This document shows positions 8,614 to 17,612 of a DNA stretch of 64,000 bases, one piece after another. A program made the position numbers and the translations under genes. Numbering within the stretch: the first letter of the stretch is position 1; each line of letters opens with the position of its first letter. The stretch comes from Anaerolineales bacterium (lineage in GTDB: Bacteria > Chloroflexota > Anaerolineae > 4572-78 > J111). The DNA is taken from positions 214,380-278,379 of the forward strand of contig JACKAT010000003.1 in assembly GCA_020634935.1 (NCBI GenBank), given 5' to 3'. The notes beneath the pieces are model-generated. The model was not told the origin of the DNA. It did not search any database and saw only the letters and a program-made list of their open reading frames with translations.

Positions 8614-10287
8614 ATGACCCAAAACCAAACGTCGGCCATCGATCCCAGCCTCTATCCGAACCGCTGGATCGCCATCATAAAAGACCAGGTAATCGGGGTA
8701 GGCTTAACTCCCGAGCAGGCATTTCGGGCCGCCAAACGCACGCGCCCTAAAGAGAAACCATCGCTGCTGTATGTTGACAGCGAGGGGCAAGTGACGCTGC
8801 CGCAGGCTAACGCCGCCGATTGGCTAAACCGTCACCCGCTGCTGCGCGAAACAATAGCCCTCCTGCAAAGACAGGGGGTTGAGGCTTATCTGGTCGGTGG
8901 GGCCGTTAGAGATTTATTACTAGGCCGGAATGAAGTCATCGACTTTGATTTCGTGGTGCCCGATAACGGCTTGGGAGTAGCGCGACGGGTCGCCAATGGT
9001 TTGAAAGCCGCATTCTATCCGCTAGATGCCCAACGCGGCACAGGGCGGGTTGTGTGCGATACGCCGGATGGCAAAATTTACCTTGATTTCGCCTCGTTTC
9101 GCGGGCCAGACCTTGAAACCGATCTGGCCGATCGCGATTTTACGATCAACGCCATCGCCATAAGTCTGACCGACCCGCCGCAGTTGATCGATCCGCTGGC
9201 AGGACAGGACGATTTGCGACAGCAGGCTATCCGAGCCGCTGCACCGGACGCATTCAGCCACGATCCGGCTCGCGTGCTGCGAGCCGTCCGCCAGGCCACT
9301 GAATTCGATTTTAGAGTGACGCCTGACACAGAAACGTATTTGCGCCAGGCTATCCCGCAGCTCAACAACGTTTCGCCGGAACGCCAGCGGGATGAATTGG
9401 TCAAACTGCTGAACACGCCCGCCCCCGGTCGCGCCGTGCGAATGCTGCATAATTACGGCGTCTTATCGCCGCTTCTGCCGGAGGTTGAAGCGATGGTGGG
9501 GGTGACCCAATCCGCGCCCCATTACCAGACCGTTTTTGAACACACCCTAGCCGCGCTCGATACGTGGCCGGTCGATGCGGAAGGGTTAGGTATCCCTGAT
9601 CCACTAGCGGACAAGACGCGGCGCTACCTGAATACCGAAGTGTCCGGCAACCTGTCGATTGCGGCCTTAATGCCACTGGCGCTGCTGCTGCACGATACGG
9701 GTAAACCGCTGACTCGCACCGAAGAAACCGCGGCCGGCGCGACCAAAATCCGGTTTCTGGGACACGCTCGCGAGAGCGCCCATCTGGCCCGCCAAATCAT
9801 GAACCGCTTCCGGTTTAGCAGCCAGGCGACCGATTTTGTGACCAATGTCGTTTTACACCATATGCGGCCCTTGATGCTGGCGGCTGAAGGCCAATTAAGC
9901 CGGCGAGCCATCTATCGCTTTTTTCGGGATAGCAGCAGCCCTACCTGCCCTGCCGGTGTCGCCATTGCGCTGCATGCGTTGATTGATCACCAGGCCACTT
10001 ATCCGCCAGGCCAGGGCCAGACCGAAGGCGAGCAGCTGCGTGAGGTAGCCATCCGGCTGCTAACAGCCTATTTTGAAGCTCAAGATCAGGTGGTCGATCC
10101 GCCGCCATTGCTGAACGGGCGCGATCTGATGGATATTTTCGGGCTGAAAGAGGGCCGGCTTATCGGCCTGCTGCTGGGCAATTTAAAAGAAGCTCAAGCC
10201 GCCGGTGAGGTGGCGGATCGAGCAGCGGCGATCGATTTTATCAAGGCTGACCCGAATTTTGCTCATCAGCAAAGAAAAGATTTATAA
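8614..10287 (+). CDS. cca: CCA-adding / poly(A) polymerase family tRNA nucleotidyltransferase with DUF5678-like N-terminus
   Basis: A ~557-residue class II tRNA nucleotidyltransferase. The head domain has LVGGAVRDLLLG (near residue 95) and the DFDFVVPD metal-binding motif, followed by DRDFTINAIAI and the PAP/CCA RNA-binding region with DPARVLRAVRQATEFDF. An HD domain follows, with LLHDTGKPLTR near residue 360. The first ~75 residues are extra: RWIAIIKDQVIGVG..PEQAFRAAK resembles the small DUF5678 domain. Without biochemical data it cannot be said whether the enzyme adds CCA, only CC or A, or poly(A). GTG 8611 and ATG 8614 are both possible starts. Confidence 0.9.
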   Translation: MTQNQTSAIDPSLYPNRWIAIIKDQVIGVGLTPEQAFRAAKRTRPKEKPSLLYVDSEGQVTLPQANAADWLNRHPLLRETIALLQRQGVEAYLVGGAVRDLLLGRNEVIDFDFVVPDNGLGVARRVANGLKAAFYPLDAQRGTGRVVCDTPDGKIYLDFASFRGPDLETDLADRDFTINAIAISLTDPPQLIDPLAGQDDLRQQAIRAAAPDAFSHDPARVLRAVRQATEFDFRVTPDTETYLRQAIPQLNNVSPERQRDELVKLLNTPAPGRAVRMLHNYGVLSPLLPEVEAMVGVTQSAPHYQTVFEHTLAALDTWPVDAEGLGIPDPLADKTRRYLNTEVSGNLSIAALMPLALLLHDTGKPLTRTEETAAGATKIRFLGHARESAHLARQIMNRFRFSSQATDFVTNVVLHHMRPLMLAAEGQLSRRAIYRFFRDSSSPTCPAGVAIALHALIDHQATYPPGQGQTEGEQLREVAIRLLTAYFEAQDQVVDPPPLLNGRDLMDIFGLKEGRLIGLLLGNLKEAQAAGEVADRAAAIDFIKADPNFAHQQRKDL

Positions 10288-10391
10288 TGCAGGATATTAA
10301 CAATCAAGCATTTAGTTTGGTTTAGTTTTAGAAGGAAGGGAGAGGGGTTAGCCCCTAACTTGCTCTCCCCAACTGCGAGGAAGCCATAACG

Positions 10392-10916
10392 ATGGCCAGA
10401 TTAATTATTTACGAAGAAATCGAAACATCTGAAACAATTCTGGAAACTTTTGAATTATCCAGCACACGGATATTGATCGGGTCTGATCCGGATAACAACC
10501 TCGTTCTGCAATCGCCTGACATCGACTCAAGCCACGCCAGCCTTGAACTGCGCAACAACCTCTGGGTATTGCAAGATTTGGGCGGCCCCGGCGGCACAGG
10601 CGTCAACGGCAAGGTCATCCAAGGGCCGTATTACCTCACCCATAACGATTTAATTGAACTCGGCCCGATTAAATTGAGTTTTCAAGAAAAAGCGCTGGTG
10701 GAAGAGACGCCCCTGGAAGATGATACCCCAACGCCCCCGGTGCCGATCAAAATTGAACCCAGCCCAAGCCCGGTCAAAGGGCGGGTCTGGTTTGCCTTTA
10801 TCGCCGGCGGCACGCTGGGTGTTATTTTTATTATTATGTTCCTGTTGATTGTAGCCCATTTACTCAACGTGATTGAAATTTCCGATCTGCTGCCGCTGCT
10901 GATGATATTGAGTTAG
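10392..10916 (+). CDS. FHA domain protein with C-terminal membrane anchor
   Basis: A 174-residue protein. Residues 22-98 form an FHA phosphothreonine-binding domain with the canonical elements: ILIGSDPDNN, SSHASLE and GTGVNGKVI. A proline-rich linker (TPPVPIKIEPSPSP) leads to a single hydrophobic segment at about residues 131-165. The FHA domain is therefore probably held at the membrane, facing the cytoplasm. The gene starts with ATG 105 bases after the CCA-adding enzyme gene. The kinase that would supply its phosphopeptide ligand is not adjacent. Confidence 0.88.
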   Translation: MARLIIYEEIETSETILETFELSSTRILIGSDPDNNLVLQSPDIDSSHASLELRNNLWVLQDLGGPGGTGVNGKVIQGPYYLTHNDLIELGPIKLSFQEKALVEETPLEDDTPTPPVPIKIEPSPSPVKGRVWFAFIAGGTLGVIFIIMFLLIVAHLLNVIEISDLLPLLMILS

Positions 10917-10929
10917 GCAGCGCCGGCGG

Positions 10930-11391
10930 TTACGCTTCGGCAAAAGCCCGCAGCACGTTGGTATGCGGAAAACGCGCCCGAACCCCCACCACAAAATCCT
11001 CCAGCGAGGGGCGCACGTCAAAATAATAAAGATGCGTCTCGTGAGCCGAGTCAGACGCACCAAAGCCTTCAATTAACGCAACCGCGCCGGGTACATCGAT
11101 CATCAGATCGACCCAATCATACTCACGCCGTTCGGTATCAGGCGACAGCCAGATCTCTTTCAGAACGGCCTGCCGACGCAGATAGTCGATATGCCAGTGC
11201 GGTTTTTCAGTGGGCTGGAGATGATGTTTGATCCGGCCCAGCAGTCCTCCCGCGCCAAAGGCGCTGCCCACATACGTATACCAGCCCGCCGGAAAATCGA
11301 AGATCCCCAACTTACCGACCTCGATGGTTTGGTTTTCAGGCAGAAAGAGAAGCAACACGTAGGTACCGGTTAATTTTTCATCAAAATTCAC
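10930..11391 (-). CDS. DUF123 GIY-YIG family protein
   Basis: A 153-residue protein matching the DUF123 group of GIY-YIG-like proteins. Features seen are GTYVLLLFLP, KLGIFDFPAGWYTYVGSAFG, GLLGRIKHHL and the PHWHIDYL segment. The family is sometimes fused to endonuclease III, hinting at a DNA-related role, but its activity is unproven. Here it is stand-alone and convergent with the FHA gene, 13 bases away. Confidence 0.87.
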   Translation of the reverse strand: MNFDEKLTGTYVLLLFLPENQTIEVGKLGIFDFPAGWYTYVGSAFGAGGLLGRIKHHLQPTEKPHWHIDYLRRQAVLKEIWLSPDTERREYDWVDLMIDVPGAVALIEGFGASDSAHETHLYYFDVRPSLEDFVVGVRARFPHTNVLRAFAEA

Positions 11392-11495
11392 GTCAAATCC
11401 TGCATTTCTATTTAGCTTGCTGACTGATTTTACGAGATTTTACAACATCAGAGCCGAGTATCCAAACTATTGAAGGAGGACGTTTGATAAATCAG

Positions 11496-11525
11496 TTGTC
11501 TGAACCCTATCTTGTGTGGTATACT
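11496..11525 (+). promoter_or_regulatory. Candidate sigma70-type promoter
   Basis: TTGTCT and TATACT are separated by 18 bases, about 108 bases upstream of the GTG start of the next plus-strand gene. The -10 is good and the -35 moderate. It is a prediction from sequence only. Confidence 0.4.
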
Positions 11526-11632
11526 CTGCCCCTTCCATAAGCCGAAGTAAGACGGCTGACCGCAGGCCGCCCTGCCTAATTTCGTTTCATAAGGGGCGGC
11601 CGGTAATCGTTCCATAAGCGGAGAATATCGTA

Positions 11633-12514
11633 GTGACACAGTACCCTTTCGGCCAGACATTTACATTCAAGCTATCAGGCTCACGTGCGTGGATGAGTCT
11701 GGGATCGGGTTGGGCGGCTATGGCCGGAGCGCTGGCGGCCGGGGTACCCGGTCTGACCTGGGGCCACCTGTTGCAGGTGATCGGTTTGTGGCTGCTGGTC
11801 GATCCTATTTTGGGGACGTTGTGGGCGTTGGCCGTTCAGCAGGGCCTATGGCGGCGGGTTACGCAGGCCAGCTTACCGCAACCGGCTGGCCAAGGTTTTT
11901 TTCTGCCCTACGCCCAACCTGAATCGATGGCCGGGCAGGTGGTGATCCTGGTGCGTCGCTATCAGGTTTGGTGGCAAGCCTACTACTGGCCTGAATTTGG
12001 CGGGCAGGTAGTCACCTTCGGGGTTGGGTTATTGTTAGCCCTGGTTATAGGACTGGTTTTAAGCCCGTCTATTTTTTGGCTGGTGGGGGGGTCGATTAGT
12101 TTAACGCTTCTGGCCGGCCAGAGACCCCACCGGCTAACGACTAAGAGCGGGGGTAGAATCCCCTCGATCGTGCAACTGCTTTTGCCCTGGTTAATGGGCG
12201 CGACTTTGTGGTCATCGCTGTCGCTGTTTGCGGTGGGGCTGGCGCTCTGTTTTTGGATCAGCTACCTGGGCGGGCTAAGAATTCTGGGAGACCACCCTCG
12301 GGCCGAGTGGCTGTTTTTTGGCGGGCAGCTAGCCGTCCTAACCCTACTGTTGGGCTTGCGGGTACTGCCGGGGGCGGCGGTGATAGCGGTGAGCCTGGCG
12401 TCGATCGCGATGCTCAAAAACAGTTTCGACACCCCGGCAGTTTGGCTTGATCAGGCTCAGCCTTATCTGATTCTAAGTATGTTGACGGCGGGCGTAGCGG
12501 TGGGGGGGTTGTAG
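11633..12514 (+). CDS. Polytopic membrane protein of unknown function
   Basis: A 293-residue hydrophobic protein with about seven membrane segments, reading from a GTG start (MTQYPFGQTF). The first segment pair lies at about residues 20-60. A loop with FFLPYAQPESM follows, then a pair of segments near residues 120-155, and the rest of the protein is strongly hydrophobic. The layout loosely recalls UbiA-type prenyltransferases, but I cannot find their aspartate-rich motifs, so I assign no function. The methyltransferase gene follows on the same strand. Confidence 0.7.
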   Translation: MTQYPFGQTFTFKLSGSRAWMSLGSGWAAMAGALAAGVPGLTWGHLLQVIGLWLLVDPILGTLWALAVQQGLWRRVTQASLPQPAGQGFFLPYAQPESMAGQVVILVRRYQVWWQAYYWPEFGGQVVTFGVGLLLALVIGLVLSPSIFWLVGGSISLTLLAGQRPHRLTTKSGGRIPSIVQLLLPWLMGATLWSSLSLFAVGLALCFWISYLGGLRILGDHPRAEWLFFGGQLAVLTLLLGLRVLPGAAVIAVSLASIAMLKNSFDTPAVWLDQAQPYLILSMLTAGVAVGGL

Positions 12515-12594
12515 AGTTTGTAGAGTTTGTGGAGTTTATGGAGTTGAGAGAGTGGAGGGATATAGTAACTATGAAGGGGCGAGGATAAGTCTCA

Positions 12595-13308
12595 ATGGTC
12601 TGGCTATTTGTTATTGTGGGGGCGCTGTTTTTCGGCTTGATCCTTTACTGGCAGTTTATTCTGGCGGAAGGGGCTTACTTTGGCTCAGCACTGGTGGCCC
12701 TGCTTTACGATTGGACGGCGGAGCGATACAACAGCATCAAGGCGTTCAACGAGGCTGAAGAAGATTTTACCCTGGGCCGGCCGCTGGCTAATCGACTCTA
12801 CACCCAGCCGGAGGCCCTGGTACTCGATGTAGCTACGGGTACGGGCCGACTGGCCTTTACGCTGCTGCGCCAGCCGAACTATCAAGGCCGGATTATTGGT
12901 CTGGATCGCGCCTCTAAAATGCTGGCTGTGGCCCGCCGCGACCTTGAGGCCCAATATCCGGGCCGGGTCATGCTGGTACAGGCCGATGCAATGGCTCTGC
13001 CTTTCGCCGACAACAGTCTGCCCGCCGTAACCAATCTGGAAGCGATGGAATTTTACCCCGACCCAAAACACGGTTTGACCGAGATGATCCGAGTGTTGCA
13101 GCCTATTTCGGCTCACAATCCCGACGGCGGCTGGTTGCTAACCACCAACCGGATTGGTTGGGAAGCCAAATTGATGCCCGGCAAAACCTGGTCTCGGCTT
13201 CAGTTAGAGGCGATTTTAGATCAATTTCCACTGCGATATATTGATATTCAAATTTGGGAGACAATTTACGACCTAATTTGGGCCCAAAAGATCGAGGAAG
13301 AAGCATAA
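12595..13308 (+). CDS. Membrane-anchored class I SAM-dependent methyltransferase
   Basis: A 237-residue protein. An N-terminal hydrophobic segment (residues 1-25) precedes a Rossmann-type methyltransferase. Motif I is VLDVATGTGRLAF, followed by an acidic loop (GLDRASKML) and QADAMALPFADNS. These are the features of UbiE/Methyltransf_11 enzymes acting on small molecules or lipids. The anchor suggests a membrane-associated substrate; which one is not known. It lies 80 bases downstream of the polytopic membrane protein and may share its transcript. Confidence 0.85.
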   Translation: MVWLFVIVGALFFGLILYWQFILAEGAYFGSALVALLYDWTAERYNSIKAFNEAEEDFTLGRPLANRLYTQPEALVLDVATGTGRLAFTLLRQPNYQGRIIGLDRASKMLAVARRDLEAQYPGRVMLVQADAMALPFADNSLPAVTNLEAMEFYPDPKHGLTEMIRVLQPISAHNPDGGWLLTTNRIGWEAKLMPGKTWSRLQLEAILDQFPLRYIDIQIWETIYDLIWAQKIEEEA

Positions 13309-13479
13309 GACGTGGGACGCAGGGCGTAAATATCAACGCGCCACGTTCTACGTCCTACGCTCCAAGTAATTTGCATCTCTAAATGGTTGAATTTTTTTCG
13401 ACAGGATTATTATTTTTATCTTGTTAATCTTGTGAATTCTGTCTCAGATTTTCACCAAGTTAGAGGGTTTGCGCCCCTC

Positions 13480-13920
13480 TTACGATGACGCCATCGCGAA
13501 AATTCCTCCAACGGTGGTGAGCGCTCCAAAGACCAGCACATCAGCAATGATGAGGCCAATTGAGGCAAACTTGAATTTATCCCGGCTGTTCTGAGCGCGG
13601 CGTGAACGGCCTAAGGCAAATCCGATACCAGCTAAGGACAGCAGGGCTGGCACTAAGTGGCCGCCGCTGATCGAGCCGATGCTCTTACCGGTGATCCCGC
13701 CGCCCTGAGTGAGCAACATGACATACAGGAAAATTCCCAGCAGCACCTGTATCGAAACAGCGATGTTAGTCAATGAAACCAATCGCCGGTCGAGATTCGA
13801 CCAATTTTGATTAGCGGCCCAACCGACAACGACTTTGATGGTGGTTACGGTCAGCAATAGAAGCGCTACCCATCGCCAGCCGGAATGCGCTTGAAATAAA
13901 AAGAAGTAAAAGGTTCCCAT
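13480..13920 (-). CDS. Four-helix membrane protein with HSGWRW motif
   Basis: A 146-residue protein with four predicted membrane segments (about residues 14-33, 50-70, 83-103 and 121-142). The first contains the HSGWRWVALL motif seen in small membrane proteins often labelled 'cytochrome b-like'. No haem-ligand pair typical of a real cytochrome b can be confirmed, so the label is not adopted. It is alone, between plus-strand and minus-strand neighbours. Confidence 0.7.
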   Translation of the reverse strand: MGTFYFFLFQAHSGWRWVALLLLTVTTIKVVVGWAANQNWSNLDRRLVSLTNIAVSIQVLLGIFLYVMLLTQGGGITGKSIGSISGGHLVPALLSLAGIGFALGRSRRAQNSRDKFKFASIGLIIADVLVFGALTTVGGIFAMASS

Positions 13921-14109
13921 AGGTTTGTGATCTACTTTCTGTGATGACTATGCTTAGTATATCCAATTTAGGATAGGTCAGGAGCCTCAAAGTTCACTTT
14001 GATAGACAAAGCCGAGCTTTGCTGCTCCAGAATTCGACTGAATTACGTCTATTTGTGATTTCCAGCACAAGCCGCTTCATTTTAACACGCGTGGCCGGCT
14101 CAGACAAAC

Positions 14110-15387
14110 CTACTGCCGCGTGCGACGATCTTCCCAAATCTGCGGCAGGCTAAGGAGTTTGCCCCAAAAACCGTTCGCGGCCATGGCGATATCAAGGCCG
14201 AAAAATACCGGCAGCCACACGATGCGTCGCCACAGCGCCAAAGGAGCGCGGACCAGGCTTAACGCCGCCATCACCTGGACCAGCGGCGTTACCAGCGTCA
14301 CCGCCACCGACCAGCGCGCTACGCGACTCCCCAGTAAGGCTAACCCGCCGGCGGCTACCAAAGCCAACCGATCCAGATACCCCATAGAAAAAATCAGCAG
14401 TTCCAATCGGAGTAGAGGCGCTAAATTTTTGCGAGCCAGGAGAGTCTGGGTTTGGTCTTGGGCAACATCGGCAAACCCTCTGGCCCAGCGGGTGTGCTGT
14501 TTCCAGTAGCCGCCAACGCTCTCCGGCACGTGATGATAGCTGATCGCTTCCGGTTCAAAACGTGTTTGCCAGCCGGCGGCGGTTAGCTTCAAGGTGAGGT
14601 CACTGTCTTCCAGTAGAGCGCCCGGCTTAAAATTGCCGACCTCAGCCAACATCGAGCGGCGATAGGCGCAGTTTGAGCCCAACAGCGCCGGGGCTAACTG
14701 CAATCGATCCTTAGCCCGCATGGTGATCATTTGGTGGACCAGGTTTTCAAACGTGGTATAACTGGCCGCCGGGCTGGCCAACGGGTTGCTTACGGCCCGC
14801 CGGCCGCTAACCGCCGCTACTTGCGGATCGGCAAAAGGGGCGGCTAGATATGTCAGGGCTGAGGGGAACGGGCGCTCATCGGCATCATAGATGGCGATGA
14901 TTTCTCCCTGGGCAAAGCGGCTCAATGCCAAATTGAGGGCGTTAGCCTTGCCTTGATTCTGAGAGAGGGAGAGAATGTGCCAATTGGGGCGCGTCGCTGT
15001 CCAGGCTTGCAGAATCGACTCACTGCTATCGGTTGAACCATCATTAATAAAAATGACAGTTAGTTGAGCAGAAGGATAGTCGAGTTGTTCAAGAGCCGGC
15101 AGCAGACCCGGCAGAGTATCCGCTTCGTTTCTGACCGGCGCCAACAGTAGAACTGATGGTATATTCCGATTATTGTCGACAGGTTTGTCTGTAGTTCGGC
15201 CAGGCATTAAGGCAAAAAAGATAAAAAGCCAGCGTCTCGCAGTGAAAAAGAGCAAGATGCCGGAGAGAGGCCAAGCTATCAACTTGATTAGATCACAAAA
15301 AAATCGGAGTGACGAGTCAAAACTAATTCCCAATAGAGATTTGACTCGCTTCTGTGGAAAGGCCTGGGATTTGAGCTTAAACCTCAT
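14110..15387 (-). CDS. Family 2 glycosyltransferase, membrane type
   Basis: A 425-residue GT2 enzyme. A membrane segment (about residues 38-60) precedes the GT-A catalytic domain. The domain contains APVRNEADTLPGLL, FINDGSTDSS, the metal-binding DADE, LLEDSDLT and the HTRWARG segment (the Q-x-x-R-W-like motif of processive enzymes). Two or three hydrophobic segments at residues 330-410 complete the protein. It probably transfers sugars from UDP- or GDP-sugars into a cell-surface or storage polysaccharide. Donor and acceptor are unknown. Confidence 0.9.
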   Translation of the reverse strand: MRFKLKSQAFPQKRVKSLLGISFDSSLRFFCDLIKLIAWPLSGILLFFTARRWLFIFFALMPGRTTDKPVDNNRNIPSVLLLAPVRNEADTLPGLLPALEQLDYPSAQLTVIFINDGSTDSSESILQAWTATRPNWHILSLSQNQGKANALNLALSRFAQGEIIAIYDADERPFPSALTYLAAPFADPQVAAVSGRRAVSNPLASPAASYTTFENLVHQMITMRAKDRLQLAPALLGSNCAYRRSMLAEVGNFKPGALLEDSDLTLKLTAAGWQTRFEPEAISYHHVPESVGGYWKQHTRWARGFADVAQDQTQTLLARKNLAPLLRLELLIFSMGYLDRLALVAAGGLALLGSRVARWSVAVTLVTPLVQVMAALSLVRAPLALWRRIVWLPVFFGLDIAMAANGFWGKLLSLPQIWEDRRTRQ

Positions 15388-15551
15388 TAAACGCCATAAA
15401 CTTTATTCGTATTTACTCAGCCGACACATCAAAAACCGAAAATTTCTAGCGGAGATCAGGAGATTAGGAGATTTTATGTGAAAAATTTATCGTCTAATCC
15501 CCAAATCCCCACGAAAAATTGGTCGTTGGCCGGACTGCTGAGTAGTGACCT

Positions 15552-17294
15552 TTATTCAATAATAATCGTATCGTTCAAATCAGGCAGGGCGGCCAGTAGG
15601 GCTTCGTACCGGGCTTTTTGGCCGGCAGAGGCGGCCAAGGCAATGGCTTGACGATAAAAAGCGCGGCTGGTCTCCACATCACCGGCCTGTTTGAACTGAT
15701 CGGCCAGATGAGCATACGTTAGCGATTTCTGGGGCAGATTAAACTGCTTCACTTCGGCCAGCAAATCTTGCGCCGATCGCCCCTCCTGTTGCAGGTAAAC
15801 TACGATACGGCGATCGATGGCAATTCTAACCGATTGGGGAGCTAACCATTCACGTAATTTTTCATCCCGCTTAAACGAGTAGCTGCTGAGCACAAACCAA
15901 CGACGGGGATGCTGCTGCATCGCCGCCCGAATGGGCTCGGTTCGACCATAAGTTCCAAACGGAGCCGAGGCCGGCGGATAGTACCAGTTAATCGGCGGTT
16001 CCGCTTTGACCGCAATGACCACATCATCAGGGCCAGCGTAATTAGATAACAACTGCCCTACCGCCCGCCAATCTTCTCTAGACTCAGCCGTGTAGTAAGT
16101 GTAAAGATCACCAGACTGGGCGATTAGAGCCGGTATGACCAGTAAAACCGGAACTCCCATCGAAGCAAATTGTCTATACGAAAACCAACCACCAGACTTA
16201 ACCAGCCAGCCGGCCAGCCGGTCGAGGCCGTAGGCGACGATCATCAAATAGGCTGGCAGGGTGTATAAGATGTAGCGTGTGGCAAAAAATGTTCCTCGAT
16301 AAAGCAGAAAGGTATAAATAAGGAAAATCGGCAGCAGCAGCCAGCCGCATAAAAGCAGCAGGGCTCGGCGATAGGGCTGTCTCTGATAAGCCAGCGACAG
16401 CAACCCTGCCAAAAAGAAAGCATTGTAAAATACCAAACCAGATGGACTGGTGGCGGTCAACGGCGTTAGCATATTTTCAATAAAAAAGCGGCTTTCCAGC
16501 GGCGGGCCGGGGCCGCGATTGGGTTTTTCATCAGCCGGTAAGGTCAACGTTTCGGGCTGGACGACCACGCTGCTAAATCGATAACTGAGCCGGTAGAGGA
16601 CCAAAATTCGGCCATTTAGGCCGAAGATAAGGACTAACACCAAAATAGCCAGGGCAAAACAGGCCGTATGCCGCCAAAAACGAGGCTGTCTCAAATGCAA
16701 CAGTTGGTGACCAGCCACAAACAAGCCCATCGGCGCCAGTAGAAACAGGGTGAAGTAGTGACTCAAGGCCGCGCCGCTTAAACCCACAATCGTCATGAGC
16801 CAGTAGCGCATTTTATGGGTTCGATAAACCTGCCACAGTCCTAAAAAGGCGATCAGGGTGAAACAGAGCAATAGAGCGTAGGGCCGAGTCTCCCGGCTGT
16901 AGCGAACCGCGAAGAGGGCCACTGTCATCAGCAAAGTGGCGATGTAAGCGACTCGTTGGTTGAACAGGCGGTGAGCCAAGGCAAAAGTAAGGGGAATAGC
17001 CAGGACCCCAACAAGGAGGGCCGGCCAGCGCACCCAAAAATCCTGGCGGCCGAGTCTGACCCAACCATACATTAGATAATAGTCTAACGGCATAGCGGCG
17101 TGACGCGGTAGTTGGGGGCCAATGGCTGACAATGGCCCTTGGACAATATCTAGCTCCAGTAGTTCATCGTACCACAGACTTTGCTCCCCCAGTTGATGAA
17201 TCCGCAAGATAAAGGCCAACAAGACCAACGCAGAGACAAACAGCAGAGTACCATAAGACTGGCGGGGGTTAGGTTTAGTGGGATTCGATATCAT
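15552..17294 (-). CDS. GT39/PMT-like membrane glycosyltransferase
   Basis: A 580-residue polytopic protein of the dolichyl-phosphate-mannose mannosyltransferase-like (GT-C) class. The first luminal loop has the acidic SLWYDELLELD motif, followed by PLDYYLMYGWVRLG and the YSRETRPYALLL segment typical of this group. Ten or more membrane segments run to about residue 400. A soluble C-terminal domain ends with a TPR-like helical pair (residues 530-575). Such enzymes use lipid-linked sugars and act outside the membrane; the acceptor is unknown. Confidence 0.85.
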   Translation of the reverse strand: MISNPTKPNPRQSYGTLLFVSALVLLAFILRIHQLGEQSLWYDELLELDIVQGPLSAIGPQLPRHAAMPLDYYLMYGWVRLGRQDFWVRWPALLVGVLAIPLTFALAHRLFNQRVAYIATLLMTVALFAVRYSRETRPYALLLCFTLIAFLGLWQVYRTHKMRYWLMTIVGLSGAALSHYFTLFLLAPMGLFVAGHQLLHLRQPRFWRHTACFALAILVLVLIFGLNGRILVLYRLSYRFSSVVVQPETLTLPADEKPNRGPGPPLESRFFIENMLTPLTATSPSGLVFYNAFFLAGLLSLAYQRQPYRRALLLLCGWLLLPIFLIYTFLLYRGTFFATRYILYTLPAYLMIVAYGLDRLAGWLVKSGGWFSYRQFASMGVPVLLVIPALIAQSGDLYTYYTAESREDWRAVGQLLSNYAGPDDVVIAVKAEPPINWYYPPASAPFGTYGRTEPIRAAMQQHPRRWFVLSSYSFKRDEKLREWLAPQSVRIAIDRRIVVYLQQEGRSAQDLLAEVKQFNLPQKSLTYAHLADQFKQAGDVETSRAFYRQAIALAASAGQKARYEALLAALPDLNDTIIIE

Positions 17295-17319
17295 AAAACT
17301 TAATTTGATAAGCGTTTAG

Positions 17320-17453
17320 TACAGCGTAAATTAAGTTTTTGGGGGTTATTGTCATGGCGAGGCGGAACGACGAAGCCATCTCCACGTTCGGAGGAGGAGA
17401 TGGCTTCGCTTTGCTCGCCATGACAAAAGCTTAATGACTTAATTTACAGTGTA
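17320..17453. mobile_element. MITE-like element, second family (134 bp) with TTTAG duplication
   Basis: Terminal inverted repeats TACAGCGTAAATTAAG and CTTAATTTACAGTGTA match at 14 of 16 bases. The flanks both read TTTAG, consistent with a 5-base target duplication. The interior holds a second palindrome (TGTCATGGCGAG..GAAGCCATCTCC and its inverse). There is no coding capacity. Confidence 0.75.
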
Positions 17454-17530
17454 TTTAGTTGGCAGCGTGTTCTAAAGCGGTACACGATTTCATAATCAAC
17501 GCTGACAAATTGTTAGTTCTGTTTAGCCCA

Positions 17531-17572
17531 CCAGGTGACTGGCGCTTGTTGAGTACAAGGCCAGTCACCTGG
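17531..17572. terminator. CCAGGTGACTGGC hairpin downstream of the Kelch fusion gene
   Basis: A perfect 13-base inverted repeat, CCAGGTGACTGGC and GCCAGTCACCTGG, lies about 40 bases beyond the stop of the minus-strand gene. It has no T-run, so it may be a transcript-end hairpin or another member of the CAGGTGAC repeat family. Confidence 0.4.
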
Positions 17573-17612
17573 ATAATTCCCTTCATTAAAGCTGTCAGGG
17601 TTCGACTACGGG

